Below, one piece after another: positions 34,018-42,298 of a stretch of 42,494 nt of DNA. Under the pieces are notes generated by a model. The model saw nothing but the letters and a program-made list of their open reading frames with translations, ran no database searches and was not told the origin of the DNA. Origin of the DNA: Oxalobacteraceae bacterium (GTDB lineage: Bacteria; Pseudomonadota; Gammaproteobacteria; Burkholderiales; Burkholderiaceae_D). Made by a program: the position numbers and the translations under genes. Within the stretch, counting starts at the first letter, position 1. Each line of letters opens with the position of its first letter. The DNA lies in assembly GCA_021298975.1 (NCBI GenBank), contig JAJTGC010000011.1, positions 1 through 42,494 of the forward strand. The letters run 5' to 3'.

Positions 34018-35658
34018 TCAGAGGCTGCCTGCAGGCAGCTGTCGTGCCGCCCGCTCGGACATGATGAGGATGAGCTTCATTCGCGCCCGGGTCATGCCGA
34101 CGAAGAGCTTGCGAAAACTTTTTTCATCCAGGGTCTCGAAATCGATTTCTGTAAAAATCACGGCAGGTGCCGACTGACCCTTGAAACGATAGACCGATTC
34201 GGTCAGCAGCTCACCCTCGCGAAATTCCGGATTGCCGAACAAGTCATAGCTGCCCTTGAATGATTTGAGTGGATGCTGACCCAGTACGTCAAGATTGAGC
34301 AGTGTTGAATTTTCACGGCCACGAAAACTCACGATCGCCATATCGCTGCGCGCATAGCCTGCTGCCAGACAGCGGGTGATGGCCTGACGGGTCTGCGCTT
34401 GCAATGCGCTGGCGTCGTCATGCACATACGTGAGCAGATCAATCTCGGCACCGGCAAACGGGCTTGCCGCTTCGATCGTGGTTCCCATCGGCGCGAGTGC
34501 AGACAGCAGATCGACGATGTGTCTGGGGCTGCGGAAATTGGACCACGCATGCAGGCTCACCCAGCCGGGCAGTGATACAGGATCACGGCCGTACAAATTT
34601 TGCATGGGGTCTTCCAGCCACAGCGCACGGCCGGCAGGTTTCAGCAGACGCAGCAGGGTATCGCGCCAGCGGTCGGAGAAATCCTGACCCTCGTCGACGA
34701 TCAGCAGATCGAATTGCCAGTCGGCCGACAGCGGACTATCGGCCAGCGTCTGCTCGAGACTGCGCCACACCGCAGGATCGCGATAATCCGGTGTGATGCC
34801 CGAATCGCGCGCAAAGCGGTCGCACAGCTGATGAAAACTCGTCACCAGGCCGCCGTCCGGCAGGAGCTTGCGCACATGATCGGCCAGCGGACGGTTATAA
34901 GATACATACAGGGGCCGCAATCCGCGCGCCAAGGCATCGGAAAATTCAGCCAAGGCCAACTGCGTCTTGCCGCTGCCGGCAGTGCCCGTGACCCGCAGAC
35001 GAAAAGGCGAGAACTCGAGTTGCCGTGCCCACGTGGCAAGCCCCCCCGAGAGGCGCGTGACCAGTGCAGTCGCCTGCCCGATCATGGCGCTCGGGTCGGG
35101 CACCAGCTGCAGCACATTACTGAAAAAACGCAGCACGCGATCACGCTGCGCTGCTTTGCCTGCCGGTGGCAAGATCTGCAGAATCAGCGTCGTCAGCTGA
35201 TCGCGGCGACTGGCGTCGACGATGCGCTCGGGGGCGATACCTGCGGCTTGCGGGCGCTTGATCTGGTAATCCGGGCAGTACAGCAAATAATCGATCAGCA
35301 GCGGTTCAGCCTGTTGGCCAAAGCGCTGACGCAGCACCGACAGCGGCCGCAAAATTTGCTGCTGAATCAGTCGGGGCTTGTCGGTACCCGGCATTTTTTT
35401 GGCAAGCCCTTCATCGGTCTCGGTCAGAAAACCGGATTGCTGTTCGATCAGCAAAGTGCGGCCATCCGGCCCGACAATGATGAAATCAATATCGGCATAG
35501 GCGGAATAGCCTTGCTCTACGTGCGTCCAGTGCACGCCATGGAACACCGTGTAGTCATCGGAGAGCGTGGCCGCCAGCAGATGCAGCGTTTCGATCTCGC
35601 GTTGTGCTGCGCCGGTGACGGCCATTTCACGCCAGCCTTCGGGTTGGATATGCGCCAT
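34018..35658 (-). CDS. UvrD-like helicase with an N-terminal nuclease-related domain
   Basis: The gene encodes 546 residues. The N-terminal ~200 residues resemble a NERD/restriction-endonuclease-like domain (YSAYADIDFIIVGPDGRTLL, then IEQQSG). The helicase core follows with Walker A GTAGSGKTQLAL at about 230-241, LLIVDEGQDFSDRWRD as Walker B, and VGMTRARMKL near the C-terminus, a superfamily 1A pattern. The nuclease motif reads E-Q-Q instead of E-x-K, so cleavage may be lost. The role is probably DNA repair or defence against foreign DNA. It lies 62 bases upstream of the dehydrogenase gene on the same strand and is divergent from rmuC. Confidence 0.8.
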   Translation of the reverse strand: MAHIQPEGWREMAVTGAAQREIETLHLLAATLSDDYTVFHGVHWTHVEQGYSAYADIDFIIVGPDGRTLLIEQQSGFLTETDEGLAKKMPGTDKPRLIQQQILRPLSVLRQRFGQQAEPLLIDYLLYCPDYQIKRPQAAGIAPERIVDASRRDQLTTLILQILPPAGKAAQRDRVLRFFSNVLQLVPDPSAMIGQATALVTRLSGGLATWARQLEFSPFRLRVTGTAGSGKTQLALAEFSDALARGLRPLYVSYNRPLADHVRKLLPDGGLVTSFHQLCDRFARDSGITPDYRDPAVWRSLEQTLADSPLSADWQFDLLIVDEGQDFSDRWRDTLLRLLKPAGRALWLEDPMQNLYGRDPVSLPGWVSLHAWSNFRSPRHIVDLLSALAPMGTTIEAASPFAGAEIDLLTYVHDDASALQAQTRQAITRCLAAGYARSDMAIVSFRGRENSTLLNLDVLGQHPLKSFKGSYDLFGNPEFREGELLTESVYRFKGQSAPAVIFTEIDFETLDEKSFRKLFVGMTRARMKLILIMSERAARQLPAGSL

Positions 35659-35738
35659 ACAGAGTGGGGATTGGGACAGAAGCGCTATTGTAGCCAGCTC
35701 ACTGGTAAACTTCTGCGCACCGGTGTTTGGAGAATGGC

Positions 35739-37124
35739 ATGGATTTATTGTTGGTCAGCGTAGCGCTCGTCGTAGGTGTCGCCGGTGGCGGGTTGGTCGC
35801 TGCATGGCTCGTGCGCGGTCAGCAGAGCGCGCAGCAGGCGAGCCAGCAGGCCACTCAGCAAGAGCGATTGCGCTCGCTGGACGCTCAGCAGGCGCACCTG
35901 TTGCAAGAAAATCAGCAATTGCGGGAGCAGGTCTCCGTGCTGGATCGCGAGCTGGCCAGCGTGGGTACGCGTCTGGAAGAAGAGCGTAAGCAGGCAGAAG
36001 AAAAAATCGCATTGCTGCGTGAAATGACCGAGTCTGGCAAGAAGGCGTTGACGGAGGAATTCCAGAACCTTGCCAACAGCATCCTGGAAGACAAGACCAA
36101 ACGCTTCACCGAACAAAATCTCGAGAGTCTCGGGCAGGTGCTCACACCATTTCGTGAGCGACTCAATGAATTCAAATCCCGGGTAGAAGAAATACACTAT
36201 CAGGACGCACAGCAGCAGGCCGCACTCAAAACGGAACTCGCACAGCTCAAAGAACTGAACCGTCAGATGAGCGAAGAAGCGCATGATCTGGCGACGGCAC
36301 TCAAAGGTCACGCAAAAAAGCAGGGCAACTGGGGTGAGCTGGTGCTGGAAAACGTACTTGCACGCTCCGGCCTGCAGATCGATCGCGATTATCGTCGCGA
36401 GGTCAGCTTCAACACCGAAGATGGCAAACAACGCCCGGATGTCATTGTCTATCTGCCGCAGCAAAAACATCTGATCGTTGACGCGAAAGTCTCACTCAAT
36501 GCCTACACGCGCTACGTGAATGCAGAAGATGAACTCGAACGCAAACAGGCACTGAAAGAGCATGTACAGGCCATCGCCGACCGGATCACCGAGTTGTCCG
36601 ACCGTCGCTATTTCGAGCTGGATGACCTGAATTCACCGGAGATGGTGTTCATGTTCATTCCGGTCGAGTCCGCTTTTGTGGAAGCCTTGCGCGCTGATGA
36701 AACCCTGTTTCAGCAAGCCCTGCAGCAGAACGTGCTGGTCGCCACGCCCACGACCTTGCTGACCAGTCTGAATATTGTTCGTCAGCTCTGGCGTCACGAG
36801 AACCAGAATATTCACAGTGCCAAGCTGGCCGACAGCGCTGCTCAGTTATATAAAAAACTCGCTGGCTTCATCAAGACCATGGAAGAGCTGGGTCGCAAGC
36901 TCGATTCGGCCAAGACGTCCTATCAGAGTGCCTTTGGTCAGTTTTACAGCGGGCCGGGCAATGTGATTAAGCGCGCGCGCGATTTCGAACAACTCGGTGT
37001 CGCGGTGCAGAAAGCGCTGCCGCAAAGTCTGGTCGACAAGGCCGATCTGGAGTTGGATTATCTACCGCCGATGGCGGCCGAAAGCCTGGGTGAGGCGGCG
37101 GCTGAGCAGGATGAGTCTGCCTGA
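35739..37124 (+). CDS. rmuC: DNA recombination protein RmuC
   Basis: The gene encodes 461 residues from the ATG at 35739, with GGAG 6 bases upstream (a TTG at 35727 was rejected). An N-terminal membrane anchor (LLLVSVALVVGVAGGGLVAA) is followed by a long Gln/Glu-rich coiled coil (about 30-160) and the RmuC core: GNWGELVLENVLARSGLQID, RPDVIVYLPQQKHLIVDAKV and VFMFIPVESAFVEAL. The core resembles a restriction-type nuclease fold (RPDVIV...DAKVS). RmuC limits inversions at short inverted repeats in E. coli. It is convergent with the P450 gene, 5 bases apart. Confidence 0.92.
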   Translation: MDLLLVSVALVVGVAGGGLVAAWLVRGQQSAQQASQQATQQERLRSLDAQQAHLLQENQQLREQVSVLDRELASVGTRLEEERKQAEEKIALLREMTESGKKALTEEFQNLANSILEDKTKRFTEQNLESLGQVLTPFRERLNEFKSRVEEIHYQDAQQQAALKTELAQLKELNRQMSEEAHDLATALKGHAKKQGNWGELVLENVLARSGLQIDRDYRREVSFNTEDGKQRPDVIVYLPQQKHLIVDAKVSLNAYTRYVNAEDELERKQALKEHVQAIADRITELSDRRYFELDDLNSPEMVFMFIPVESAFVEALRADETLFQQALQQNVLVATPTTLLTSLNIVRQLWRHENQNIHSAKLADSAAQLYKKLAGFIKTMEELGRKLDSAKTSYQSAFGQFYSGPGNVIKRARDFEQLGVAVQKALPQSLVDKADLELDYLPPMAAESLGEAAAEQDESA

Positions 37125-37129
37125 GCGAA

Positions 37130-38350
37130 CTAGCACAGCGTTGCAGGCAATCGTAAGAATCCACGAAAACGTACACGCGGACTGCGCACCGCATCGTTGA
37201 CAACGTAATTCGGAAAGCGCGCGATGAAGCGTCCTATCGCGACCTGACCCTCCAGCCGCGCCAGACTCATGCCGACACAGGCATGCGTACCGCTGGCAAA
37301 CGCCAGATGGCGGTTGGGATGGCGGGTGATATCAAAACGCTCTGGATCGTTGAACTGTGCCGGGTCACGATTGGCGGCACCTATGCAGAGCGTTACGCGG
37401 GTGTGCGACGACATCGTCACGTCGCCGACTTGAACGGTCTCGGTGGTAATCCGGTTACCCAGCTGATTTGAGCTTTCATAACGCAGCACCTCTTCCACGC
37501 AAGATTTGATCAGGGCTGGTTCACGCAACAGCCGCTCGCGCTCGGCCGGAGCGTTGTACAGTGCCATCAAGCCATTGCCGATCAGATTGGTGGTGGTTTC
37601 ATGTCCGGCATTGAGCAGAAAAATACAGTTATGCAGCAGCTCTTTCATCGTCAGTCGCTCACCCTGAAGCTCGCCCTGAATCAGACGTGTGAGCACATCC
37701 GACTCGGGATTGCCGGGATGGGCACGGCGATGGGCAATCAGCCCTTCCAGATAATGAATGAATTCTGCGACTGCGCGATTACCTCGGTCGAAGGCTTCCG
37801 GACTGATCACCGGCTCCAGCGCCCCCAGTATTGCCAGCGACCAGCCACGCAAAGGTTGGCGGTCTTCCGGAGGTACATCCAGCAGATTGCCAATCACTTC
37901 AATCGGAATGGCCGAGGCAAAGTCATCAATCAGGTCGGGACGGGACTTGTCTTCCATCGCGTTCAGCAAATCATCGACCAGACGGATCAGGCTCGCTTCC
38001 ATCCCTGCAATCGCCCGCGGCGTCAGCGCGCCCGAGATGAGTTTTCTGACGCGCGTATGCAGGGGCGGATCGGAAAAAACCAGACTGGTGGTGTGATGTT
38101 CATAGAGCAGGGAAGCGCCAAACTTCGGCGTGAACTCGCGCTGCTTGTCTGAACTGAAGGATGTCGGATTTTTGTAGATCCCGATCAGATCGTCATAGCG
38201 TGTCAGAAAGTAACTGCCATCCGGCATGGCCTTGACCGGTGCATGGACGCGCAGCGCACGATACACAGGGAAGGGATCGTCATGAAACTCTGGTGGCAAC
38301 TGCAGCAGGTCGAAGCGGTCGGCAATGGCGCGGGGGTCGGCGAGGGTCAT
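37130..38350 (-). CDS. Bacterial cytochrome P450
   Basis: The gene encodes 406 residues, the usual size of a soluble bacterial P450. The oxygen-activation motif AGHETT is in the I helix, the ExxR motif is in SCVEEVLRYES, and the heme-binding Cys lies in FASGTHACVGMSLARLE. The protein hydroxylates an unknown small substrate and needs external ferredoxin or reductase, none of which is adjacent. It lies downstream of pqqA on the same strand, but a strong terminator separates the two. An alternative role in alcohol or terpene metabolism cannot be told from sequence. Confidence 0.9.
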   Translation of the reverse strand: MTLADPRAIADRFDLLQLPPEFHDDPFPVYRALRVHAPVKAMPDGSYFLTRYDDLIGIYKNPTSFSSDKQREFTPKFGASLLYEHHTTSLVFSDPPLHTRVRKLISGALTPRAIAGMEASLIRLVDDLLNAMEDKSRPDLIDDFASAIPIEVIGNLLDVPPEDRQPLRGWSLAILGALEPVISPEAFDRGNRAVAEFIHYLEGLIAHRRAHPGNPESDVLTRLIQGELQGERLTMKELLHNCIFLLNAGHETTTNLIGNGLMALYNAPAERERLLREPALIKSCVEEVLRYESSNQLGNRITTETVQVGDVTMSSHTRVTLCIGAANRDPAQFNDPERFDITRHPNRHLAFASGTHACVGMSLARLEGQVAIGRFIARFPNYVVNDAVRSPRVRFRGFLRLPATLC

Positions 38351-38434
38351 GGATCGCTTCAGGAAAGGAGTAACCCGATGAAGTATAGGGGGACTGTCGG
38401 GGAATCGAGGGTGTTATCAATTTAAAAACGGACG

Positions 38435-38457
38435 AAAAAAAACGACCCAGAGGTCGT
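38435..38457 (-). terminator. Rho-independent terminator downstream of pqqA
   Basis: On the minus strand ACGACC-TCTG-GGTCGT (38457-38442) is followed by seven T (38441-38435). It ends the pqqA transcript before the P450 gene. Confidence 0.88.
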
Positions 38458-38476
38458 CTTTCAGCAAGCTTTTGGT

Positions 38477-38505
38477 TGGCAGCCAGTCAGAAGACCAGGC
38501 TGCCA
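38477..38505 (-). other. Hairpin between pqqA and its terminator
   Basis: TGGCAGCC (38477-38484) and GGCTGCCA (38498-38505) form an 8-bp perfect stem with a 13-base loop, 11 bases after the pqqA stop; GGTT/AACC can extend it. It could stabilise the short messenger. Confidence 0.55.
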
Positions 38506-38515
38506 GATAACCGAA

Positions 38516-38590
38516 TTAACGGTTAGCGATGTACATCGTGATTTCGAAGCCGAAACGCAGATCAGTCGCTGCAGGTGTAGTCCATGCCAT
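38516..38590 (-). CDS. pqqA: PQQ precursor peptide PqqA
   Basis: This 24-codon gene is too short for usual gene finders. It starts at the ATG 38590, with AGGAG 6 bases upstream, and ends TAA at 38516-38518. The peptide begins MAWTTPAATD and continues LRFGFEITMYIANR. It matches the PqqA family: Glu16 and Tyr20 (E-I-T-M-Y) are at exactly the positions that are cross-linked to make pyrroloquinoline quinone, and the FGFE-x3-Y-x-ANR frame is conserved. The usual pqqBCDE genes are not adjacent; instead a hairpin and terminator follow. It would feed a PQQ pathway encoded elsewhere. Divergent from a MoxY-like kinase. Confidence 0.92.
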   Translation of the reverse strand: MAWTTPAATDLRFGFEITMYIANR

Positions 38591-38696
38591 GATTATCTCC
38601 TAATGAGTTTATGTAACCGAACAGAAAACCCGTTCAGCGATCGCGATGATGGCCTTTGCCCTGACATCATGCATCTGTGAAACACGTAAATTAGGC

Positions 38697-38712
38697 TCAT
38701 GATTTTCATGAA
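38697..38712. promoter_or_regulatory. Candidate operator between pqqA and the sensor kinase gene
   Basis: Two palindromes, TCATGA (38697-38702) and TTCATGAA (38705-38712), are separated by two bases in the ~245-base divergent region. They could bind a regulator such as the adjacent LuxR-type protein. Weak evidence by eye. Confidence 0.3.
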
Positions 38713-38836
38713 CCGCCGGGCGCGGCCGGGCGCCGGCCAGAAAGGGCCGTTCAGCCGGGAAGCCTGCTGCTATGATGCACCCCAGAGACAGGCCGCAACA
38801 GACGTGCCCGGCTGCCATGTTGCAACGCAACCGAAG

Positions 38837-40261
38837 ATGACAACGACCAACCCCACCGAGACCAAGGCCGCCACTTTTGTGGACCTTGCTGCCGCATCCC
38901 GCCCTGGCATGAGCCTGCGGCTCAAGATCAATCTGATTTTTCTGGCACTGACCGTGCTCGTCTTCCTGATCCTGATTCGGGTCGAGGTCAGCGCCACGCG
39001 CGACAGCGTGCGCGAGGAGATGGAAGCCTCCAGTCGTATTGCCGCGCAGTTGCTGGCGCGCGTGAGCAGCTCTTATGTCAATGACGACCTGACAGAGCTG
39101 ATCGGCTTTCTGCAAGCGACCGGCCGCATACGCGCCAATGACATTGTCTTGTATGACAAATCAGGCATATTGCGCTACCAGTCACCGCCGTCGGTGTACA
39201 AGGCCGGGCGCGACGCGCCGCAGTGGTATGCCAGCGTGGTCTCTCCGCCGGAAATGAAGCGAGTGATTGGGATCGGTGACGCGCGGCTGGTGATCATTAC
39301 CAACCCGACGCGTGCCATCCTCGATGGCTGGGACAATCTGCGCGACATCTTGCTCGCGCAATTGATTCTGTTCGTATTGGCCGATATTGCCCTGTTCTGG
39401 CTGATCGGTCTGTGGGTCGCGCCATTGGAAAAAATCGAGCGCGGTTTGAGTGAGATCGAGCGCGGCGATCACCAGGTGCGCCTGCCGCCCTTGCTGGGCA
39501 AGGAAGCAGGCCAGATGGGACGCACCTTCAATCGCATGGCGCAAGCCGTCGAAGACAATATTCAGGTGCGACAGGCCAGCGCCGAGGCTCAGGCTCGGCT
39601 GTATGCACAGAGAGACTTTACCAAGCAGCTGCATGCGCGCATCGAAGAGGAACGTGCTGCGCTGGCGCTTGAGTTGCATGATGAGTTGGGGCAGTCGCTG
39701 ACTGCCATTCGCAGTATTTCCAAGTCGATGATGCAGCGTCCGGATGTGGCCGGCGGTCCGCTGGAGCAGCACGTCAAGATGCTGTTTGACACGGCGGGCA
39801 TGACCTCGGATGCCATGCATCGGATGATTCCCCGGCTGCGTCCGATCAAGCTTGAGGGCATGGGCCTGGTCGATGCGGTACGCGATTTGCTGACCGAAAC
39901 ACAGCAGAATAATCCCGAGATACGGTTTGATCTGAAAGTGACGGACAGCATACCGCCGCTGGAGGAATCACTCGAGCTGTCTGCCTATCGTATCGTGCAG
40001 GAGGCGGTGACCAATATTGTCCGTCATGCCGGCGCCACCCGAGCACACATCAATATCAGCAGCGGTGACGGACAATTCACGCTCGTCATTTCCGATAACG
40101 GACGTGGCGCGTCTTCGGTCAAGCGTGAGGGTCACTACGGTGTACGTGGCATGCAGGAACGCGCCGAATCACATGGTGGTCAGATTGCGTTTCAGACCGC
40201 AGCTGAAGGCGGACTCGAAGTGGTCGTCTCACTTCCCATCAAAGAAAATCACAGCTCATGA
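38837..40261 (+). CDS. MoxY/NarX-like sensor histidine kinase
   Basis: The gene encodes 474 residues from the ATG at 38837; starts at 38699 and 38909 are alternatives. Two membrane segments (LKINLIFLALTVLVFLILI and LLAQLILFVLADIALFWLIG) flank a periplasmic region with YDKSGILRYQSPPSVYKAGR, typical of the LapD/MoxY N-terminal sensor type. A HAMP region, a HisKA_3 domain with His281 (LALELHDELGQSLTAIR), and an HATPase domain (AYRIVQEAVTNIVRHAGATR, ISDNGRGA) follow. It phosphorylates the regulator encoded next (ATGA overlap). Kinases of this type control PQQ-dependent alcohol dehydrogenases in other bacteria, consistent with divergent pqqA; that role is inferred. Confidence 0.87.
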   Translation: MTTTNPTETKAATFVDLAAASRPGMSLRLKINLIFLALTVLVFLILIRVEVSATRDSVREEMEASSRIAAQLLARVSSSYVNDDLTELIGFLQATGRIRANDIVLYDKSGILRYQSPPSVYKAGRDAPQWYASVVSPPEMKRVIGIGDARLVIITNPTRAILDGWDNLRDILLAQLILFVLADIALFWLIGLWVAPLEKIERGLSEIERGDHQVRLPPLLGKEAGQMGRTFNRMAQAVEDNIQVRQASAEAQARLYAQRDFTKQLHARIEEERAALALELHDELGQSLTAIRSISKSMMQRPDVAGGPLEQHVKMLFDTAGMTSDAMHRMIPRLRPIKLEGMGLVDAVRDLLTETQQNNPEIRFDLKVTDSIPPLEESLELSAYRIVQEAVTNIVRHAGATRAHINISSGDGQFTLVISDNGRGASSVKREGHYGVRGMQERAESHGGQIAFQTAAEGGLEVVVSLPIKENHSS

Positions 40262-40899
40262 AAAAAACAATCAATGTCATGCTGGTCGACGATCATGCCG
40301 TGGTGCGTATGGGGTTTCGCATGCTGCTCGAAGCGACCGAAGATATCCGTGTCGTGGCCGAGGCAGAGTCGGCCGAGGTGGCGTATCAGCAGATAGCCAC
40401 TACCCAGCCGGATGTGATCGTGATGGATATTTCGCTCGGTGGAACCATGGGCGTGGAGGCTACGCGCCGTATCGTGGCACGCGACAAGCATGCGCGCGTG
40501 CTGGGTTTGTCTTCGCATGAAGACCCGAGCTATGTACGCTACATGCTCAAGGCCGGTGCACTCGGTTATTTGTCCAAGCGCACCGCACCGGACGAGTTGA
40601 TACACGCGATACGGCAGGTTAATGAAGGGCGTATGTATATCGACAGCCATTTATCGCAGCGCATGGCGCTGGAAGAGTTCAACGGCGAAAAAAGTCCGAT
40701 CGAAGTGCTGTCGGAACGAGAGTTTGGTGTCTTTATCCAGCTCGCCAAAGGCGGGTCGGTCAATCAGATTGCCGAAATGCTCAATATTTCACCGCGTACC
40801 GTCGGTACCCATCTTTATAACGTCAAGCAGAAACTTGGCGTTGCCAATCAGGCTGAACTTACGCTGATCGCTGTAAGACATGGGTTGATTGAATTGTAG
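40258..40899 (+). CDS. NarL/FixJ-family response regulator (MoxX/AgmR type)
   Basis: The gene encodes 213 residues. The receiver has VMLVDDHAVVRMGFRMLLEA with phosphoacceptor Asp57 in VIVMDISLGGTMG. The C-terminal LuxR helix-turn-helix is LSEREFGVFIQLAKGGSVNQ followed by IAEMLNISPRTVGTHLYNVK. Its ATG overlaps the kinase stop, so the pair is one operon. MoxX, AgmR and ErbR regulators of PQQ-linked alcohol oxidation belong to this group. Together with pqqA on the other side of the kinase gene, control of PQQ-dependent oxidation is a reasonable hypothesis. A hairpin terminator follows. Confidence 0.88.
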   Translation: MKKTINVMLVDDHAVVRMGFRMLLEATEDIRVVAEAESAEVAYQQIATTQPDVIVMDISLGGTMGVEATRRIVARDKHARVLGLSSHEDPSYVRYMLKAGALGYLSKRTAPDELIHAIRQVNEGRMYIDSHLSQRMALEEFNGEKSPIEVLSEREFGVFIQLAKGGSVNQIAEMLNISPRTVGTHLYNVKQKLGVANQAELTLIAVRHGLIEL

Positions 40900-40934
40900 T
40901 TTTCGGGTGCCCAGTAACTAGTACGTCCCCCACC

Positions 40935-40963
40935 CATTTCTGCGTCACTCAGGCGCAGAAATG
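40935..40963 (+). terminator. Hairpin downstream of the regulator gene
   Basis: CATTTCTGCG (40935-40944) and CGCAGAAATG (40954-40963) form a perfect 10-bp stem with a 9-base loop. A TTTTT tract follows eight bases later, so termination is likely but not canonical. Confidence 0.65.
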
Positions 40964-41107
40964 CGGCTATCATTTTTAGCAGTGGTTCCCCTGATTTAAT
41001 CTATGGTCGTGCGCATCCGCGTTTACCGCGTGCCATTCTGCGCATATCGGATACGGACTTTTTTCAATCGAATTGCTGGTTTTTTTAGCATATTTATCGA
41101 GCTGACT

Positions 41108-42187
41108 ATGCTTCCATCGTTGAAGGGAAAAGCTGACGACCGTTCCACGGGTAATTTTTTGAAGCTCGATAACGATATCTCTCTTTCAAAATCCGGGTTG
41201 AAAGTTGAAACGGTATTTTTTGATACGTCAACGGGTGGGGCACGATCAAAAAATTTATTTACTTTTATTTTTGGAAAGGTGATGGAATGGCGTGCTAAAA
41301 ATTGGGTTAAAAATTTTGTGGAAAAAAATAAATACTACTTGCCGGGCGCTGATATATTTTTAAAAAATATAAATTCTTCTAGCGGTGTCAAGCGAAACGA
41401 AGTTATGTCGCTTTTGGCTTCAGCAAAAATTGCTCGATCGCCCATTTTTTCAATGCCAGAAAAAAATACTCAAGGCTTGAATGTCAATTATTTAATTAAA
41501 GACCCCGGCGAGAGTGTAATAGATTTTTTTGTTAAATCAATTGATCCTGCGCCCAGCAGAGATGCTGTAAAAGTTTTTTTCAATTTTGTTGAAAAAGGTT
41601 CATCTGCGATTAATTACGGAAATGCTCCGGATGCACTGAATTTTTTGGATAATTTCCGACTATGGTCTGAAAAAAATCCGGAAGATAGTTTGCTAAAAAT
41701 GGTCAGAGGGAATGTAAATTTATTTCGTTCATCGGTAATAAAAAAAATAGATGAATTTAATCCGAAAAATAATGACACGGAAAATAAAACAAAAAATATA
41801 AAAATGGCTGTAAATGAAAAGAACATAAAAGACGCATTCGACATAGTTCGGGAAGAGGAAGATAGGTCTAAATTTTTATTTTATGAATCTCTTGGTTCTT
41901 TTAAAAATAGTTCAATTGCTTATTTTTTGGGCTACATCCGCAACGGCGCTTCTGCAATAAATTTTTCAAATATAGAAAAACTTGAATTATGGGCGAATAA
42001 GGAAATGCAAATTTTTATTGAAAGCCCTTTATTGGATCATCAATACCTTATCCCTTCCTTGCAAGTGGTTTGTAATCAATTAAAAATTAATATTAGGGAA
42101 TTTAATGGAGATTCTTACAAGGGCGTTATTGATAGGCCAGATTTTTTTGCGCCAAAAACTATCGCTCATTCAGACAATGATTCGTGA
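41108..42187 (+). CDS. AT-rich gene of unknown function with an internal duplication
   Basis: The gene encodes 359 residues from the ATG at 41108 (MLPSLKGKADDRSTG); an upstream ATG at 41003 would add an Arg/Phe-rich leader. The sequence is clearly foreign: a sampled line (41281-41340) has 17 G or C in 60. Lys, Asn, Phe and Ser dominate. There is no signal peptide, no membrane segment and no known motif. Two parts resemble each other: FFNFVEKGSSAINYGN, then LWSEK and DEFN, and YFLGYIRNGASAINFSN, then LWANK and REFN, so a helical repeat module was duplicated. Possible roles include a secreted effector or defence protein; no function is claimed. Confidence 0.7.
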   Translation: MLPSLKGKADDRSTGNFLKLDNDISLSKSGLKVETVFFDTSTGGARSKNLFTFIFGKVMEWRAKNWVKNFVEKNKYYLPGADIFLKNINSSSGVKRNEVMSLLASAKIARSPIFSMPEKNTQGLNVNYLIKDPGESVIDFFVKSIDPAPSRDAVKVFFNFVEKGSSAINYGNAPDALNFLDNFRLWSEKNPEDSLLKMVRGNVNLFRSSVIKKIDEFNPKNNDTENKTKNIKMAVNEKNIKDAFDIVREEEDRSKFLFYESLGSFKNSSIAYFLGYIRNGASAINFSNIEKLELWANKEMQIFIESPLLDHQYLIPSLQVVCNQLKINIREFNGDSYKGVIDRPDFFAPKTIAHSDNDS

Positions 42188-42298
42188 TGATAAATATTTT
42201 CGTTGAATTGAATATTTAATCTTTCTTTATTAATAAATTTTCTTTAAATTTTTCTGCATGCTATCTATTGTGTTGAGGCGGAATGCACTACCGACAAG

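Noticed and set aside
34600-35763. 387-codon open frame on the plus strand
   Set aside because: It is antisense to the helicase gene, whose Walker motifs are clear; the translation is Gln/Arg-rich with no domain.
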